Assembly (NCBI GenBank): GCA_013180625.2
Contig: SNVD02010278.1
Location: forward strand, 1-64,000
Direction: 5' to 3'
Source: Boswellia sacra
Lineage: Eukaryota; Streptophyta; Magnoliopsida; Sapindales; Burseraceae
Length of the DNA stretch: 64,000 bases
The notes below the pieces were generated by a model, which saw nothing but the letters and a program-made list of their open reading frames with translations, had not been told where the DNA came from and made no database searches. Position numbers and translations under genes: made by a program. Within the stretch, counting starts at the first letter, position 1. Every line of letters starts with the position of its first letter. Below, piece by piece: positions 33,043 to 46,414 of the stretch.

Positions 33043-34254
33043 TTTTTGGTTCCATACCTTAGGAATTAGGAGATTTGAAATCTCTAATCAATCTAAGCTT
33101 ATATAGAAAAAAACCTTTCTAGTAGGATTCCAACATCATTAGGCGGCCTCAAAAACTTGAACTCTTTTAAGTTGTACGAAAATAAACTCTGGGGATCTAT
33201 TGCCAAAGAAATTTGAAATTTGAAACCTCTTTTCCTATCTAGAATTGAGTCAAAATCAGCTTACTAGTCTTATTGGTCCTTTTATTTCTAATTTGAACAA
33301 CTTAGAATATGTTAACTTTGTCAAAACAATCTTTCTAGACCTATTCCTCAAGAAATTGGAAATTTCATAAAGTTGAAAGAACTAGAATTGGACCAAAATC
33401 AGTTCACCAGCCATTTACCCCATAACATTTGTTGTAGTAGTTTTCTTGTGAAGTTTACCTTGAATGACAACCATTTTGTCGGTGCAATCCCCAAGGGCTT
33501 GAGAAATTGCAAAAGCCTAAAGCGAGTGTGTATGGAACGAAACCAACTTGTTGGTAATATATCAGAAGATTTTGATATCTATCCAAATTTAGATTATTTA
33601 GATATTAATCATATATGGTCATATCTCTTAATTAAACTGGGGAAGGTCTCCAAAATTAGACACTCTAAGGATGGCAGAGAAAAATATTACACGCAGCATA
33701 CCAGCTGAGCTTGGAAACTTAACTAAACTAGGAAGACGTACTTAATCTCTTTTTAAATTATCTAGAGGAAAAATGCTTGAGGAACTTGGAAAGCTAACCT
33801 CCTGAGAGGATTTGATTTTGAATGGGAATCAACTTTCCAATGCTATTCTATCCAAATTTGGGTCACCAACACAAATTAAGAATCTTGGCTTGTCTTCAAA
33901 TAGGTTGAGCGATTCAATCTTAGAAAATCTAAGGAGCTTGTTGGATATGCATGACTTGAATTTGAGTAATAATCAATTTACCCAAGAAATTCCATCCTGG
34001 TTGGGAAATCTAGTTCGTATACTATCAAATCTAGATTTGAGTCATAACTTACTCAAAGGAGAAATACCATCTCAAATCTGTAGTTTGGAGAGCTTACTCC
34101 ATCTAAATCTCTCCCACAACAACCTCTCAAGGTTCATTCCAAGGCAGTTTGAACAAATGCCTGTCCTACCCTGCATTGACATATTCGACAATGAGTTGGA
34201 GGGTCCAATTCCCAATAAACAAGCATTTCAAAAATGCTACCTTTGAAGAATTAC
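33043..34254 (+). pseudogene. MIK2-like receptor kinase 2: third LRR part, truncated
   Basis: LRR text resumes at FGSIP and ELGDLKSLINLSLY with several stops and frameshifts. Clear runs are MKELELDQNQFTSHLPHNI to EDFDIYPNLDYLDI (33373-33610) and LSNNQFTQEIPSWLGNLV to NELEGPIPNKQAF (33812-34230). Here the DFDIYPNLDYL block aligns with the point where the Copia LTR cut kinase 1. The sequence ends soon after NATFEEL at about 34254; the LRR cap, TM and kinase are missing. Kinase 2 is thus a truncated, much-mutated pseudogene. Confidence 0.87.
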
Positions 34255-35320
34255 GTGCACAAATAGTAGCTAAAGCTATGGTATTGAATATTAATAATAT
34301 TTTTCTCAGCGAATACATATATTCTTATTTATAAAAAATTGAAGTACCAGCTAATTAGAGTATCCATGCATTGATCTCCAAATTATTTTTAACTAAAAGT
34401 AAGCATAATTAAAGGCTACAATTGTAGAACTTTCTCCAAGTGTCCGCACGAAAATATTAATCTGTAGGAAAGATCTGGAGAGAGGTTGTGTTAATATATA
34501 TTTAGTGTAATGCTCACATACAAATTTTTTTGTACTTGAAATTTCACCACCACATACTTGAAAACATATGTGAAGCTCTAGCATGTGACAAAGATGGTGA
34601 ACCATGCATTGGAGACTACACTATATTGGAGAATGCTGAGATTGGAGGCAAGGTGGTTCATAGACGTACATGGTACAAGCCATGACCCTTTGTTGCTTCA
34701 CTTCGCTGAGCTCGATTTTAACGTTGTTTAAGCAATGCACCAAGAATATATGAAGCAATTTTGGATTGGTTTTAGAGTGCATTTAAGGTTGTTGTTGTAC
34801 AACAACTTTGGACTTTGACTAGTTGCTAAAGCTATTGAATGTTTGGTAAACACATGTAAAACTAATTCTTTAAAAAACTACTACTCCAAGAATCCAATTT
34901 TGTACTAGATCTAAAAATAATTAATTAATTAGTTAATAAATTTTATAATTAAATTATTTTTTGAAAGTAATTTTTGAAAAAATGAAAACAATCATTAGAG
35001 AGCCACTGCCATCTGTCGTCTGTTGGTGAGTGAGCGACATTGCCACTTCCACCAGAAATTTAACCGTCAAATCCCACCAATTTTTGGTGTCAATGACAAA
35101 ACCATCAACCGATTAGTGTTCAATGACTTTCGAGTCTCCTAGAGGTGGTGATATCCTCCACATGTTGGAGGACACATGGTGGCAGATGGATGACAGACTA
35201 TGGTACCTATTGTGACTACTTGAAATTTGATTTTTTATTATTTTTAATAAAATAGATAAATATTTTTTATTACGTTAGTTTATTTAATTTTAATATTCAA
35301 ATTTATTTGGATTAAATATA
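34255..35320. other. Flank after kinase 2 with a small coding-like remnant
   Basis: Mostly AT-rich. At 34530-34685 (plus) an open run ends at TGA 34683-34685 and reads [19 protein letters not shown] and [19 protein letters not shown], then HRRTWYKP. Codon use and residue mix look protein-like, but I do not recognise it and see no splice acceptor. The rest shows no gene. Confidence 0.35.
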
Positions 35321-35344
35321 CACTACAAGAAACTTGATCTTTTA

Positions 35345-35540
35345 TAAAATTGGTTTACAGCATTTTTTATAAAAATGTTGTAAATGTAAAACCAGCCAAC
35401 ACCAACACCCACTGCCTACAGCGTGTGCGTAACAGAACGCTGTGTAAAATTAAATTAAAATAATTTTACAGCATTTTTTAAGCAATGTGAAGTTTTTTAA
35501 AGTCTACAACACCAAACGCTCCGTTTTGGATTGTAAAATT
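35345..35540. repeat. Subterminal repeats of CACTA 4, left
   Basis: Degenerate 'ttacagcattttt' and 'cgctgtaaa' words in both orientations; the matching right-hand set is at 39440-39760. Confidence 0.8.
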
Positions 35541-38500
35541 AAATTAAAAAATTATTTTATTTTTTTACTTTTCGCGGGCTACCTAAAAAATTACCGCGAT
35601 ATCTAATTTCGCTCTCTTTTACCCCTAATTTCACTCTCAATAATCCCGCTCAACAGTTTCGGCTCTCAATCCCTAATCCTGCTCATCAGTTTCTGCTCTC
35701 AATCCCTTTCACTCAATCCTGCACGTGAAGCAATCGGGCACTATGTTGTAGGCTTAATCCGAAGTTCTAGCTAAGGCAATCACAGGAAAAGAGAGGTGAT
35801 TGGGTGCTGTGTCTTACCTCCTATTAGAAAGGGAAAACAATTAGCTGATCAATTTTATTTATTGAGAACACGGATAAGCAATTGCACTTTGTTTTTTTTT
35901 TTTTTTTTTGGTCTAAATTATTGTTTTCGGATTTGTACTTCGAATCAAAATTGAAAGAACTTGTGTTGACTACTAAGATTCTATTGTAGAATATTATGTA
36001 AATAGTTGCTAGAATAGATGTAAGCTGGATTTGGGGGTCGTGAGATGCTGAAGTGTTAAGGGAGGTTGAAGAGAGACGGAGCCAGAGAGCAAGAGAGAAA
36101 GCTAAGACGATTTTGCAAATGTTGAGAGGAAGAGAGGAGGAGGATGACATGGACTGGGAGGGTGTGTTGGAATCGGTTGGGTTCTGAACTGGCTTGAATT
36201 TGTATGGTTCCAACTTAACTAATTTTTTAAAATTTTAATTCTTGATTCAGGTAATTTTTATAGCAGTAGGTGTAAGAGTTTAAAGAATGGATGATTAGGG
36301 AATAAGTCAGACTCGGTGGTGGTGGTGGTTGAAGGTAGAGGAGCTACTGTAGGTGGTGCTGCAAATGGGAAATAATGAACTAAAAAAAAATTATACATAA
36401 AAAAAGATAATTGTTTTAGTGTTCGATGTATTTTAATGTATTTCTCTGTGTTCAGTTAGATAGGCTAGCTGTCTACATGGGTGAACATAGAGATTTTTGT
36501 TTTATTTGAGTGTTTGAATTGAAGCTTTTTATTCCTAAAAGTTGTTAGCTGAATGTTTCTGGGTTACGAACTCTTAGTCATTTTCGCCACTTTTCATTTA
36601 TGTATGTTTTTATTTTTAATTGCTATGGATAATCACCAATTTTGGGTTTATTATTATTTTTTTGCTGGAAAGCAATCAAAGATTACAGAAATATTTATGT
36701 TTTTGTTGTAAGCATGTGTGGATATTAATTCCACACTACAGCTGCCACCCGCATGCAGCCTATACCCATGCTTTGTCTAAAATTGACTATTTGCCTTGGA
36801 AATATTATCAAGAAAGTTAAAATATTTCCTTAGCAAATTGTTTACTCGATCCACATGATTTTGTCAGACAATTGTTCTTGCCATGCAGGTCGTCTACAAT
36901 TGACGGCAAGTGGATTTTCGACTCATGTAGCTCCTAGTTGCAAGTGGATTTGCTTTTATGAAGTGTTTATTCTTTTTAGCTACGGGGAAGTGGAAATTGG
37001 GAAGGTGAGTTTATTAATTTATTTATTTTTAATTTATGTTAGTAGATTTAATGTACTACAATTTGCTGCAGGAACAGGCGAACACTCTTTATGTTAATAT
37101 CCTCCGCTGCCCTTTGCTTTTTCCACTTGGGCCATTTTGTTCTTTCTTGCTTTTGTAATGTAATTGTTTTTGTTTGTTTGCACTTGTATTGTTTCTGTTT
37201 ATGGGTGTTCTTATTATCTTTTTGCTAAGCCTAATAAATAAATTTGTGAGGGTGAAAAACAAGCGGACAATATGTACTCTTGCTATATATAGATTATAGC
37301 CCTTCAAATAACAGAATGAAAAATCTTAAGCAATGAATTGTAAGTTGAATTAAATTAAATTAATTATTCGCAGCAGCATCTTATATATGTTGTAATATTC
37401 TCTTCTATATTCTATGATTTCTCCATAACCCAACTTTCGTATCCTTTTATTGAATGGTCAGATTACAAGCGAGGAAAAAACATTGTTTTACTTAATTTTT
37501 TCTTTTATTTATATAATCATATCCTATGTTCTCTAACACTCTTTATGTTAATATCTTATCGTGTTGGCTAGGACTTAATTTTATTTTCTTCTAAACTGTG
37601 AAATTCCTTTGAAAATTCTGTAATACACTAATAAACTGACAAATGTAGACCAATAAACACTAATCAAGAGCCTATAACATCTGCTTGTAGGATTTAGGCA
37701 TAGCTAGGAAAATCCTCCCTCTTTTCCTTTTTTTAAACCCCTATATTATAATTTACTTGCTTCAAGTAAATTACTTGCAATCTGACATGCAAATATCAAA
37801 AAGCTTCATGTACATTAGTTTTGAAATTGATTTTCTACTACTAACAATTATGAAACAATATCAATTGTTTGATATAGGGGAAAATAGAAGAATATAAGAG
37901 AATTCAATCAAGGGATGGTTCTATTGCCAATGATACTAATGCTACAAATCATAAGGAATCAATATAGTTCACATTATTGTTATTATTATTTTTGTGAATA
38001 GATAGCCTTTAACTCCTTTGGAGATATTCTGATGGATTTCTTGTTCAATTAATTCAACCTTGGTGCTTGCTTTACCAGATTGTTAATTTTCTTGTTGCTT
38101 TTTGTTTGAGGGACTACTTTGAAGATGAATTACACTGGTGATAAGATGCCTTGCACTATAAAAAACTTATATTTTGGAGGTTTCTACATTTGGCATCTTT
38201 AAGATTACCTGCTTGAGTTGTGTAAAGAGTAGAAAGTGTACATTTTCTGCTCTGTAGTAGTTTGGTAGATAAATAACTTTCGTTTTTCAGGATTAGTAAA
38301 CATTTCTTGCCATGCCTTTTTTGAACCTGAGTTTAATTTGAGTGACTTGTTAGCAAGTAAATTGATTCTTCATATATGAAAATGATAGGTGTAGTTAGAT
38401 ATGTTTTTATAACATTAGACTTGAAAAATTTTGGAGTTTCATGATATTGTTGGATTTTATTTGCAACATAACATATGTAGCAAGCCGATTGGCTGGAGAT

Positions 38501-39439
38501 AACTTTTAATGAACATTACCTGGCTGCATGGTATTAATCTATGTATCTGGTTATGTTATGTCAACTCAAACAGCCTGTAGCCCATGCATGTTTAAACTTT
38601 GGCATTAACATTGAATATGAACTTTTATGTTGTTTTTGTGCTATTTCTTATTTCTTTCGTTGGTTGATGGCATTTGTTTAGAAAGCTTTTGATCTTGAAG
38701 CAATTGTGAACTTTGTTGTGGTGTTAAATTAGGTCATTGAGGTGAATTTTCCTTTTCTGTTCTCCAACCTAGTCAAATTTTTTATAATAGCATTGGATGA
38801 TAACTAATTAAAGTTTATTTTTGGATTGTAACAGATGCAAAAGACAAATGATGGTGGATGTAGTTCAAATAACATAGAGAATGCCCTTTGTACCCTATGC
38901 AAATTATTGGATTAGATGGGAATCGATGCTATAGTTAGAGAAGGAAAAATTGGATCGATGGATTGACGTTGACAGGTACATCATATGTTTCTTGGACTGG
39001 ATTGTTGGAAAATTTGAGTGACAGTGGCCTTAAAGGCGAACATGCCTTTATACTGTCCTACATCCGAATTTCATGTCCTTAATGATGCAGTAGAAAGCAT
39101 CATTGCTTGATCGAAGAAATATGTTATGTTAGATTTGTTGAAGTTTAGTTATTAGTATTTTAGACTAGCTAAAGTTTAGTTAACGATATTTTAGGCCAGT
39201 TATTATTGTATTTAACTATTATACTAGTTTGAGATTATACGTTTGATGTGTCATGATATATTAAAACTAACTTGTCTCTTATTATATCGAAGATGTTTTA
39301 GATTTGAGCTTGGCTTTTTGCTTATAAAATTTTTATCATTAATTGATGATGAGTATCATATCAAAATATATTATTAAACAGTCAGCAGGTACAAAAAAAT
39401 TATTGGATGGAATAAATAGCTTTTCTTACAAAAATGCAA

Positions 39440-39760
39440 TATACTCACATCGTTTAAAAAATGTTGTAAAGGTTCCTTCACAGCGCTTTAAAAATGTTGT
39501 AAATCTAACTTTACAGTGTTTTTTCAATGCTGTAAAAAAACAACCCAGATTTCAACCACTAACTATACGACATTAACAACACGATGCATGGCATCTGTTT
39601 ACAACGTTCAATAAACGTTGTAAAAACCATTTGTCATAGCGTTTTTGCACAGCACGTTAACCGTGCTGTAATTGGTCTCCTATCTTTTACAGCTTCGTCG
39701 ATAACAAAGGGAGCAAAAACGCTGTAAATGCCCATTCACAGCTTTTTTCAAACGCTATAA
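39440..39760. repeat. Subterminal repeats of CACTA 4, right
   Basis: 'cacagcgctttaaaaatgttgtaaa'-like units recur six or more times, alternating orientation. Confidence 0.82.
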
Positions 39761-39781
39761 AAGGTCAAGTTTTTTGTAGTG

Positions 39782-40407
39782 TTATATTAATAATTTTAAT
39801 TTATTATAAGTTTATGTATAACTTTGTATGTTTAATGAAAATTAGCTTTTGAAAATCAAATTTACCTGACACATTTTTATAGTTTTTGGATAGCACAATA
39901 ATTTTTGAAAGCTACTTTACCATATACCTTACAATTTTTTGAGACAGATCAGGTAACTAATATTTGATTTTTCCCATGATAATTTTCTAGAGCAATTTCT
40001 CATAGCACATCAATTTGAAGTAGACACATAGTTTGATGATGATTTGGATCTCAAAAAGACAAGAAACATTATCTAAAACTATTTAGTTAATATAATTAAT
40101 TAATTATTAAATAATTTGTTCATTTTTAATGTATGTACATTAAGTTGGTGGAAGAATACAATTTTGGATGAGAAATTAGGTTTTGTACAGGACAGAGGGA
40201 TGGAGTTTGTCATATGGGCATTGGGTACAACCTTTCAGCCTCAATTTAGATATTGTATGAATTATGACTTTATATGTAAACATCGGGGTGGTCATGTTAT
40301 CAGACTTATCTATTACAATATAACCATCATAGTTTAACATAAATATATTATCCAAATTTAGGCATGTTATGTGTATAATGAGATGAAATGATTAATAAGA
40401 ATCAAAC
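39782..40407. other. Spacer between CACTA 4 and the 6-kb solo LTR
   Basis: AT-rich. The 73-codon frame at 40116-40337 has no known domain. Nothing else seen. Confidence 0.4.
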
Positions 40408-40660
40408 TATGACGCCCCCTAGACCTATACACAAGACGGCCCGTCCAGCGTCTGATGTCCTAAAACTCCGTATTGTTTGCTTTGGTACGTGATACACTCT
40501 CGAAAAATACTTCACGGCTTTGTTCCCAAAGGATGCATCCCCCAAATCCCGAACCAAGGACATAATCCTTTTCTTTGCAATATGGGTATCATCTGCGGGG
40601 GCGGGGGAGTGGCAGGTGGGGGCGCGCGGTGGGGCAGGCAGGGTGTTGGGGTTGGGGTTG

Positions 40661-43600
40661 TTTGTGGAGGCCATGGGAGACTTAAGAAAGGAAGAGAAGA
40701 AGAGAGAAAAGGAAGGCAAAGAAAGAAAAAAAAAAAGATACGGGATTTTATCTTTATATTTTTTTTAAATTGCATTTGTATATGATTTTTGATGTAATTA
40801 ATGGTCGATATTTACTGAACCTTCATGATGCGGAGATGATATACAATATAGGTTGTTTTCATGGTGTTGTATATGTTGTATTTGTTAGAAAATGATGAAG
40901 TGAATATGTTGTTAACAGTAAAATACGGGAACCAACTTTGGGTATCAATGATTTGGTGTTGATTGATGTGTATTTTTGCAAATTTCTTTTTGTTTTTGTT
41001 TTTTTTTTCTTTTGTATAGAAAAACAGACACATAAAGCTTTAAATTGCCATTGGTTTCATTGGATATGGATTTAAAATAGATTTTTTACGAATTTTTGAA
41101 GATGATAGTTAAATGCTGAAAACTGCCTTGTTTCATCTACCAAGCATGGACAATTTCGTGAAATTGAATCTTTTGAAATCTTTTTTGGGAAATTTCTTTT
41201 CTCTTTGCTTTTTATGAAATAGACATATGAAAGATTTTGTAGCCACTGGTTTTTTATTGAATTGGTTGAGAAATAAAATTTTAGTGAATTTTTGAATGAA
41301 CCTGGTCTGTGTTGAATATTTCTCTGTTCATCCAAGCTATCCAAATGTTTCTAAAAATTGTCATTAAAAATGTTTTTAGAGATTTCTTATTTTATATAGA
41401 AAATAGACATCTGAAGCTTTGAAATGGCATTGGTCTCATGGAATTTGGCTTTAAAATGAAAATTTGGTGAATTTTCGAATTTGCTTGCTTGAACATGGAA
41501 TTTTCACTTTTCATCAGAGTAAGCTACACATTATCGAGAACTGGTATTTATTGAAGTGTTTTCTTGGAAATATCCTTATGGATTTTGAAAATAGATATAT
41601 CAAGCTTTGATTTGCCACTAGTTTTATGGTGTTTGGCCTTGAAATTGATTTTTGGGTTGGGGGGGGAGGGAGTGGGTGGGTAAGGGGGAAGGGGTGCGGT
41701 GTGGGGTTGTTTGTGGAGGCCAATGGGAGACTTGAGAAAGAAAGAGAAGAAAAGAGAAAGGGAAGGCAAAGAAAAAAAAAGATAGGGGATTTTATCTTTA
41801 TATTTTTTGAAATTGCATTTGTATGTGATTTTTGATGTGATTAATGGTGGATATTTACTGAATTTTAATGATGCCGAGATGATATACAATATATGTTGTT
41901 TTCATGGTGTTTTATGTGTTTTATTTGTTAGAAAATGATGAAGTGAATATGTTGTTAAAAGTAAAATATGGGAACCAACTTTGGGTATCAATGATTTGGT
42001 GTTGATTGATGTGTATTTTTGCAAATTTCTTTTTTTTTTTTTGTACAGAAAAATAGACACAAAAAGCTTTAAATTGCCATTGGTTTCATTAGATATCGAT
42101 TTAAAATAGATTTTTTATGAATTTTTGAAGATGATAGTTGAATGCTGAAAACTACCTTGTTTCATCTAACAGGCATGGACAATTTCGTGAAATTGTATCT
42201 TTTGGAATCGTTTTTGAGAAATTTCTTTTCTTTTTTCTTTTTATGAAAATAGACATATGAAAGATTTTGTAGCCACTGGTTTTTTTTTGAATTGGTTGAG
42301 AAATAAAATTTTAGTGAATTTTTGAATGAACCTTGTCTATGCTGAGTATTTCTCTGTTCATCTAGGTTATCCAAATGTTTCTGAAAATTGTCATTTCTAT
42401 AAATGTTTTTAGAGATTTCTTATTTTATATAGAGAATAGACATCTGAAGCTTTGAAATGGCATTGGTCTCATGGAATTTGGCTTTAAAATGAAAATTTGG
42501 TGAATTTCTGAATTTGCTTGTTTGAACCTGGAATTTTCACTTTTCATCAGAGTAAGCTACACATTATCAAGAACTGGTATTTATTGAAGTGTTTTCTTGG
42601 AAATATCTCTATGGATTTTGAAAATAGATATATCAAGCTTTGATTTCCCACTAGTTTTATAGTGTTTGGCCTTGAAATGGTTTTTTTGTTTTTGGTTGGG
42701 GTGGGGGGGGGTGGGGGTGCCAAGGGGTGCGGTGTGGGGTTGTTTGTGGAGGCCATGGGAGACTTAAGAAAGGAAGAGAAGAAGAGAGAAAAGGAAGGCA
42801 AAGAAAAAGAAAAGATAGGGGATTTTATCTTTATATTTTTTGAAATTGCATTTGTATATGATTTTTGATGTGATTAATGGTGGATATTGACTGAATCTTC
42901 ATGATGCAGAGATGATATACAATATATGTTGTTTTCATGGTGTTGTATGTGTTGTATTTGTTAGAAAATGATGAAGTGAATATGTTGTTAACAGTAAAAT
43001 ACGGGAACCAACTTTGGGTATCAATAATTTGGTGTTGATTGATGTGCATTTTTGCAAATTTCTTTTTGTTGTTTTCTTTGTATAGAAAAAAACACACATA
43101 AAGCTTTAAATTGCCATTGGTTTCATTGGATATGGATTCAAAATATATTTTTTATGAATTTTTGAAGATGATAGTTGAATGCTGAAAACTGCCTTGTTTC
43201 ATCTAAGAGGCATGGACAATTTCATTAAATTGTATCTTTTGGAATCGTTTTTTAGAAATTTCTTTTCTTTTTGCAGGGGGCTTGGGGGTGGGTGGGGGGG
43301 AAGGGGTGCGGTGTGGGGTTGTTTGTGGAGGCCATGGGAGACTTAAGAAAGGAAGAGAAGAAGAGAGAAAGGGAAGGCAAAGAAAAAAAAAAGATAGGGG
43401 ATTTTATCTTTATATTTTTTGAAATTGCATTTGTATACGATTTTTGATGTGATTAATGATGGATATTGACTGAATCTTCATGATGCTGAGATGATATGCA
43501 ATATATGTTGTTTTCATGCTGTTGTATGTGTTGTATTTGTTAGAAAATGATGAAGTGAATATGTTTTTAACAGTAAAATACGGGAACCAACTTTGGGTAT

Positions 43601-44310
43601 CAATGATTTGGTGTTGATTGATGTGCATTTTTGCAAATTTCTTTTTCTTTTTTTTGTATAGAAAAAAAGGCACATAAATCTTTAAATTGCCATTGGTTTC
43701 ATTGGATATAGATTTAAAATAGATTTTTTATGAATTTTTGAAGATGATAGTTGAATGCTGAAAACTACCTTGTTTCATCTAACAGGCATGGACAATTTCG
43801 TGAAATTGTATCTTTTGGAATCGTTTTTGAGAAATTTCTTTTCTTTTTTCTTTTTATGAAAATAGACATATGAAAGATTTTGTAGCCACTGGTTTTTTTT
43901 TGAATTGGTTGAGAAATAAAATTTTAGTGAATTTTTGAATGAACCTTGTCTATGCTGAGTATTTCTCTGTTCATCTAGGTTATCCAAATGTTTCTGAAAA
44001 TTGTCATTTCTATAAATGTTTTTAGAGATTTCTTATTTTATATAGAGAATAGACATCTGAAGCTTTGAAATGGCATTGGTCTCATGGAATTTGGCTTTAA
44101 AATGAAAATTTGGTGAATTTCTGAATTTGCTTGTTTGAACCTGGAATTTTCACTTTTCATCAGAGTAAGCTACACAATATCGAGAACTGGTATTTATTGA
44201 AGTGTTTTCTTGGAAATATCTTTATGGATTTTGAAAATAGATATATCAAGCTTTGATTTGCCACTAGTTTTATGGTGTTTGGCCTTGAAATGGATTTTTG
44301 GTGAAATTTC
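40661..44310. repeat. Higher-order ~1.05-kb tandem repeats inside the solo LTR
   Basis: 'tttgtggaggcca' starts units at 40661, 41710, 42734 and 43322 (spacing 1049, 1024 and 588, the third unit lacking about 440 bp). Each full unit holds a G-rich run, a purine tract 'ggaagagaagaagagag', and four degenerate subunits of about 190 bp with the theme 'agacatctgaagctttgaaatggcattgg' (at about 41015, 41213, 41393 and 41584 in unit 1). Parallel open frames repeated along this stretch are artefacts. Confidence 0.92.
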
Positions 44311-44821
44311 TAATATGCTTATTAGAAACTGAAATTCTGTTGTTTGTCTTGAATCAGTCATACATTTTAAAAAACTGGATAAACTGGATATTCATCTTGG
44401 AAATTTAGTATTTTTACCTTAAAATAGACTTAATTATCTTTCCTTTCCAAGTTTTATCACCTTAGTCACATTTTTGTGGGATTTTTAAGAATTTTCGAAA
44501 TTTGTTGTAGAATCTTAAAAATTTATATCATTCACTAACTAATGTGGATATTTCGTTAAAACTATGTTAATTGGAAAGATCTACTGCACTTTCAGAATTT
44601 AGTCTTATTTCGCACATAGTTTTCAATTCCAAATGGTTTCACTCAAATTAGAGTTTGATCTGATTTATGAGTATGTTTCAAAATTGAAGGTTTGCAACTA
44701 AATTGTGTCGTGGTATGGAATGGATATTGTTATTGAAGCATAAAACTAAATCCTTTATGTGTGGACTTGGGTATCAATAGCTTTGAAAATGTGTAAATAG
44801 AAATTGTATTAGAATGGTTAT

Positions 44822-44839
44822 GTATATCCATATATATAT

Positions 44840-44902
<63 letters not shown>

Positions 44903-44906
44903 ATGC
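44822..44906. repeat. (TA)n / (TACA)n microsatellite
   Basis: About 80 bp of TA and CATA repeats. Confidence 0.95.
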
Positions 44907-44929
44907 ATATATATATCTAAGGGGGACCT

Positions 44930-46400
44930 TGGATATGTGATTTTAGTGTTGAACCTTGGATGAGTTGTCTTGGATATGGATCTAAGGGGAACACGGATAT
45001 GAAATTTGAGTGTTAGACCTTGGACGGACCATTTGGATATGGGTCTAAGAGGAACATTGGATGTGAAATTATAATTGTTATGTGAATAGTGATGACAATT
45101 ATGTGCACAACTCAAAGGGTATTTACATTGAGAATGTGAAATTGGATGATATGAATTCTTTAAGCACATGTGTTGAGTTATTGTGCGTAGTATGGTATGA
45201 TTGATTGTAAATGTACAACATTATGTTGTGATGGTCGTATTTGGCTTTGGAATGCATTCTTAGTAATTTTTCAAAGCTAGTTATAATTTACTGAATTTTA
45301 TGTTTCCATTTAGAATTTGTGTTTTATAAGAGGGACTTGAGCTGAGTGTTATTGTGTGTTCACCAACTCAAGAGCTGAAAATGATAATTCGAATAGTGTA
45401 TGATCAAAATGATTTATGGTACGTTGATCTGGGTATGGAAATTGGTAGATATAGTTTGTTGAATTGTGTGGTAGTGGGTTATAAACTCATTGTTGAGACA
45501 TTTCCCAATGATTAAACTGTAAAACATAGGCTTGATATGTTGTTTATTTGTATGAATTCGAGGACAATGTATTCTGATGAGTAATTGGTTATTATGATTA
45601 TAATCACGTGTTCATGCTTGGATTGTTAACGCTTTAGCATTATTTGTGTCATGGTATCGTAGTCTCTGACTAAACTAAAGCTTGTGTTGTGTTCGTTGAT
45701 GGAAATGCTTGATTTATGAAACTGGGTCGGGAGGAGTATATTGTGTTTGTGATGGATTGTATATGCATGGCTAAGCTTGACTGTGGAATCAATAGACCTG
45801 TATATATTGTGTGGTTGCAATGGATTGTATGTGTTGACTGAGCTTGATTGGGGGAATTAGGTCAATGGGACTATATTACATGTGTTTGTATTAAGTTATA
45901 TAAGCTTGGCTTATTTTATTATTATCGAATGGATGCATATGCTCAATTTGTATGAAATTAACGACTGGTGTGACATGTGGTATAATTGTCGAATATGTAT
46001 AGTTGGTGCGAATGCATGAATCTATGTTTGTACGTAAAGTTAAAGATTTTCTACTGCGTTTTGTATGCTCCCTTTCACCACAAGTAATTAAGACAATGAC
46101 CATGGTAGTGATTTCTCAAAGCTTGCCTGGAGAACTTGAATGCTTATTTGCTTCTTTTTGGATCGGGATATTTTTTAGACATTAATAGACATCATTGATG
46201 TTACATGTGAATAATGTATAAAGAATTGGATAATGGTGTATGTATAAGTAGAATTTTTGATGATGTATTTGACAATGATTTGTGACCTGTGAGATGTTTG
46301 GTTATATTTTGAAAAACAATTCTAAATGGTAAAAAAAAAAAATCCATATTTTCTATGCATTTAATGACACCTGAAATCTCCATAATAATAGAGATTTTGG
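44930..46400. other. Non-repetitive end of the 6-kb LTR
   Basis: A short motif 'ccttggatatggatctaagggg' recurs three times at 44920-45060. The rest is without coding potential. Confidence 0.5.
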
Positions 46401-46414
46401 GGCGTGACACAAAC

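Larger units (their letters stand above)
35321..39781. mobile_element. CACTA 4, non-autonomous, 4461 bp
   Basis: Starts CACTACAAGAAACTTGA and ends TCAAGTTTTTTGTAGTG. The TIRs are extended (about 17 bp with one difference). Subterminal repeats 'ttacagcgttttt..' fill 35345-35540 and 39440-39760. The 3-bp flanks are ATA and TTA, so the target duplication is not clean. No transposase or recognised cargo; the interior has a pyrimidine-rich block with repeated 'caatccctaatcc' (35650-35740), like a leader, and otherwise AT-rich DNA. The open frames at 35824-36213 (minus) and 36855-37097 (plus) show no known domain. Confidence 0.87.
40408..46409 (-). mobile_element. Very long solo LTR, 6002 bp
   Basis: Minus strand starts TGTCACGCCCCAAAATC and ends GGGGGCGTCATA; GGGGCGTCA and TGTCACGCCCC are near-perfect inverted ends, with the terminal CA changed to TA. 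Perfect 5-bp duplications CAAAC flank it (40403-40407 and 46410-46414). No gag or pol. The TGTCACGCCCC end is common in Ty3 (Del/Tekay-like) LTRs. Size is mostly explained by internal tandem duplication. Confidence 0.82.

Noticed and set aside
35318..39784. Clean 3-bp target duplication for CACTA 4
   Set aside because: Flanks are ATA and TTA; the element is supported by its TIRs and subterminal repeats, not by a duplication.
40400..44000. Many repeated open frames (MASTNNP..., MDNLDEQRN..., MCFFLY...)
   Set aside because: Same frames recur with the 1.05-kb repeat units inside an LTR; low-complexity G/P- or K-rich peptides.
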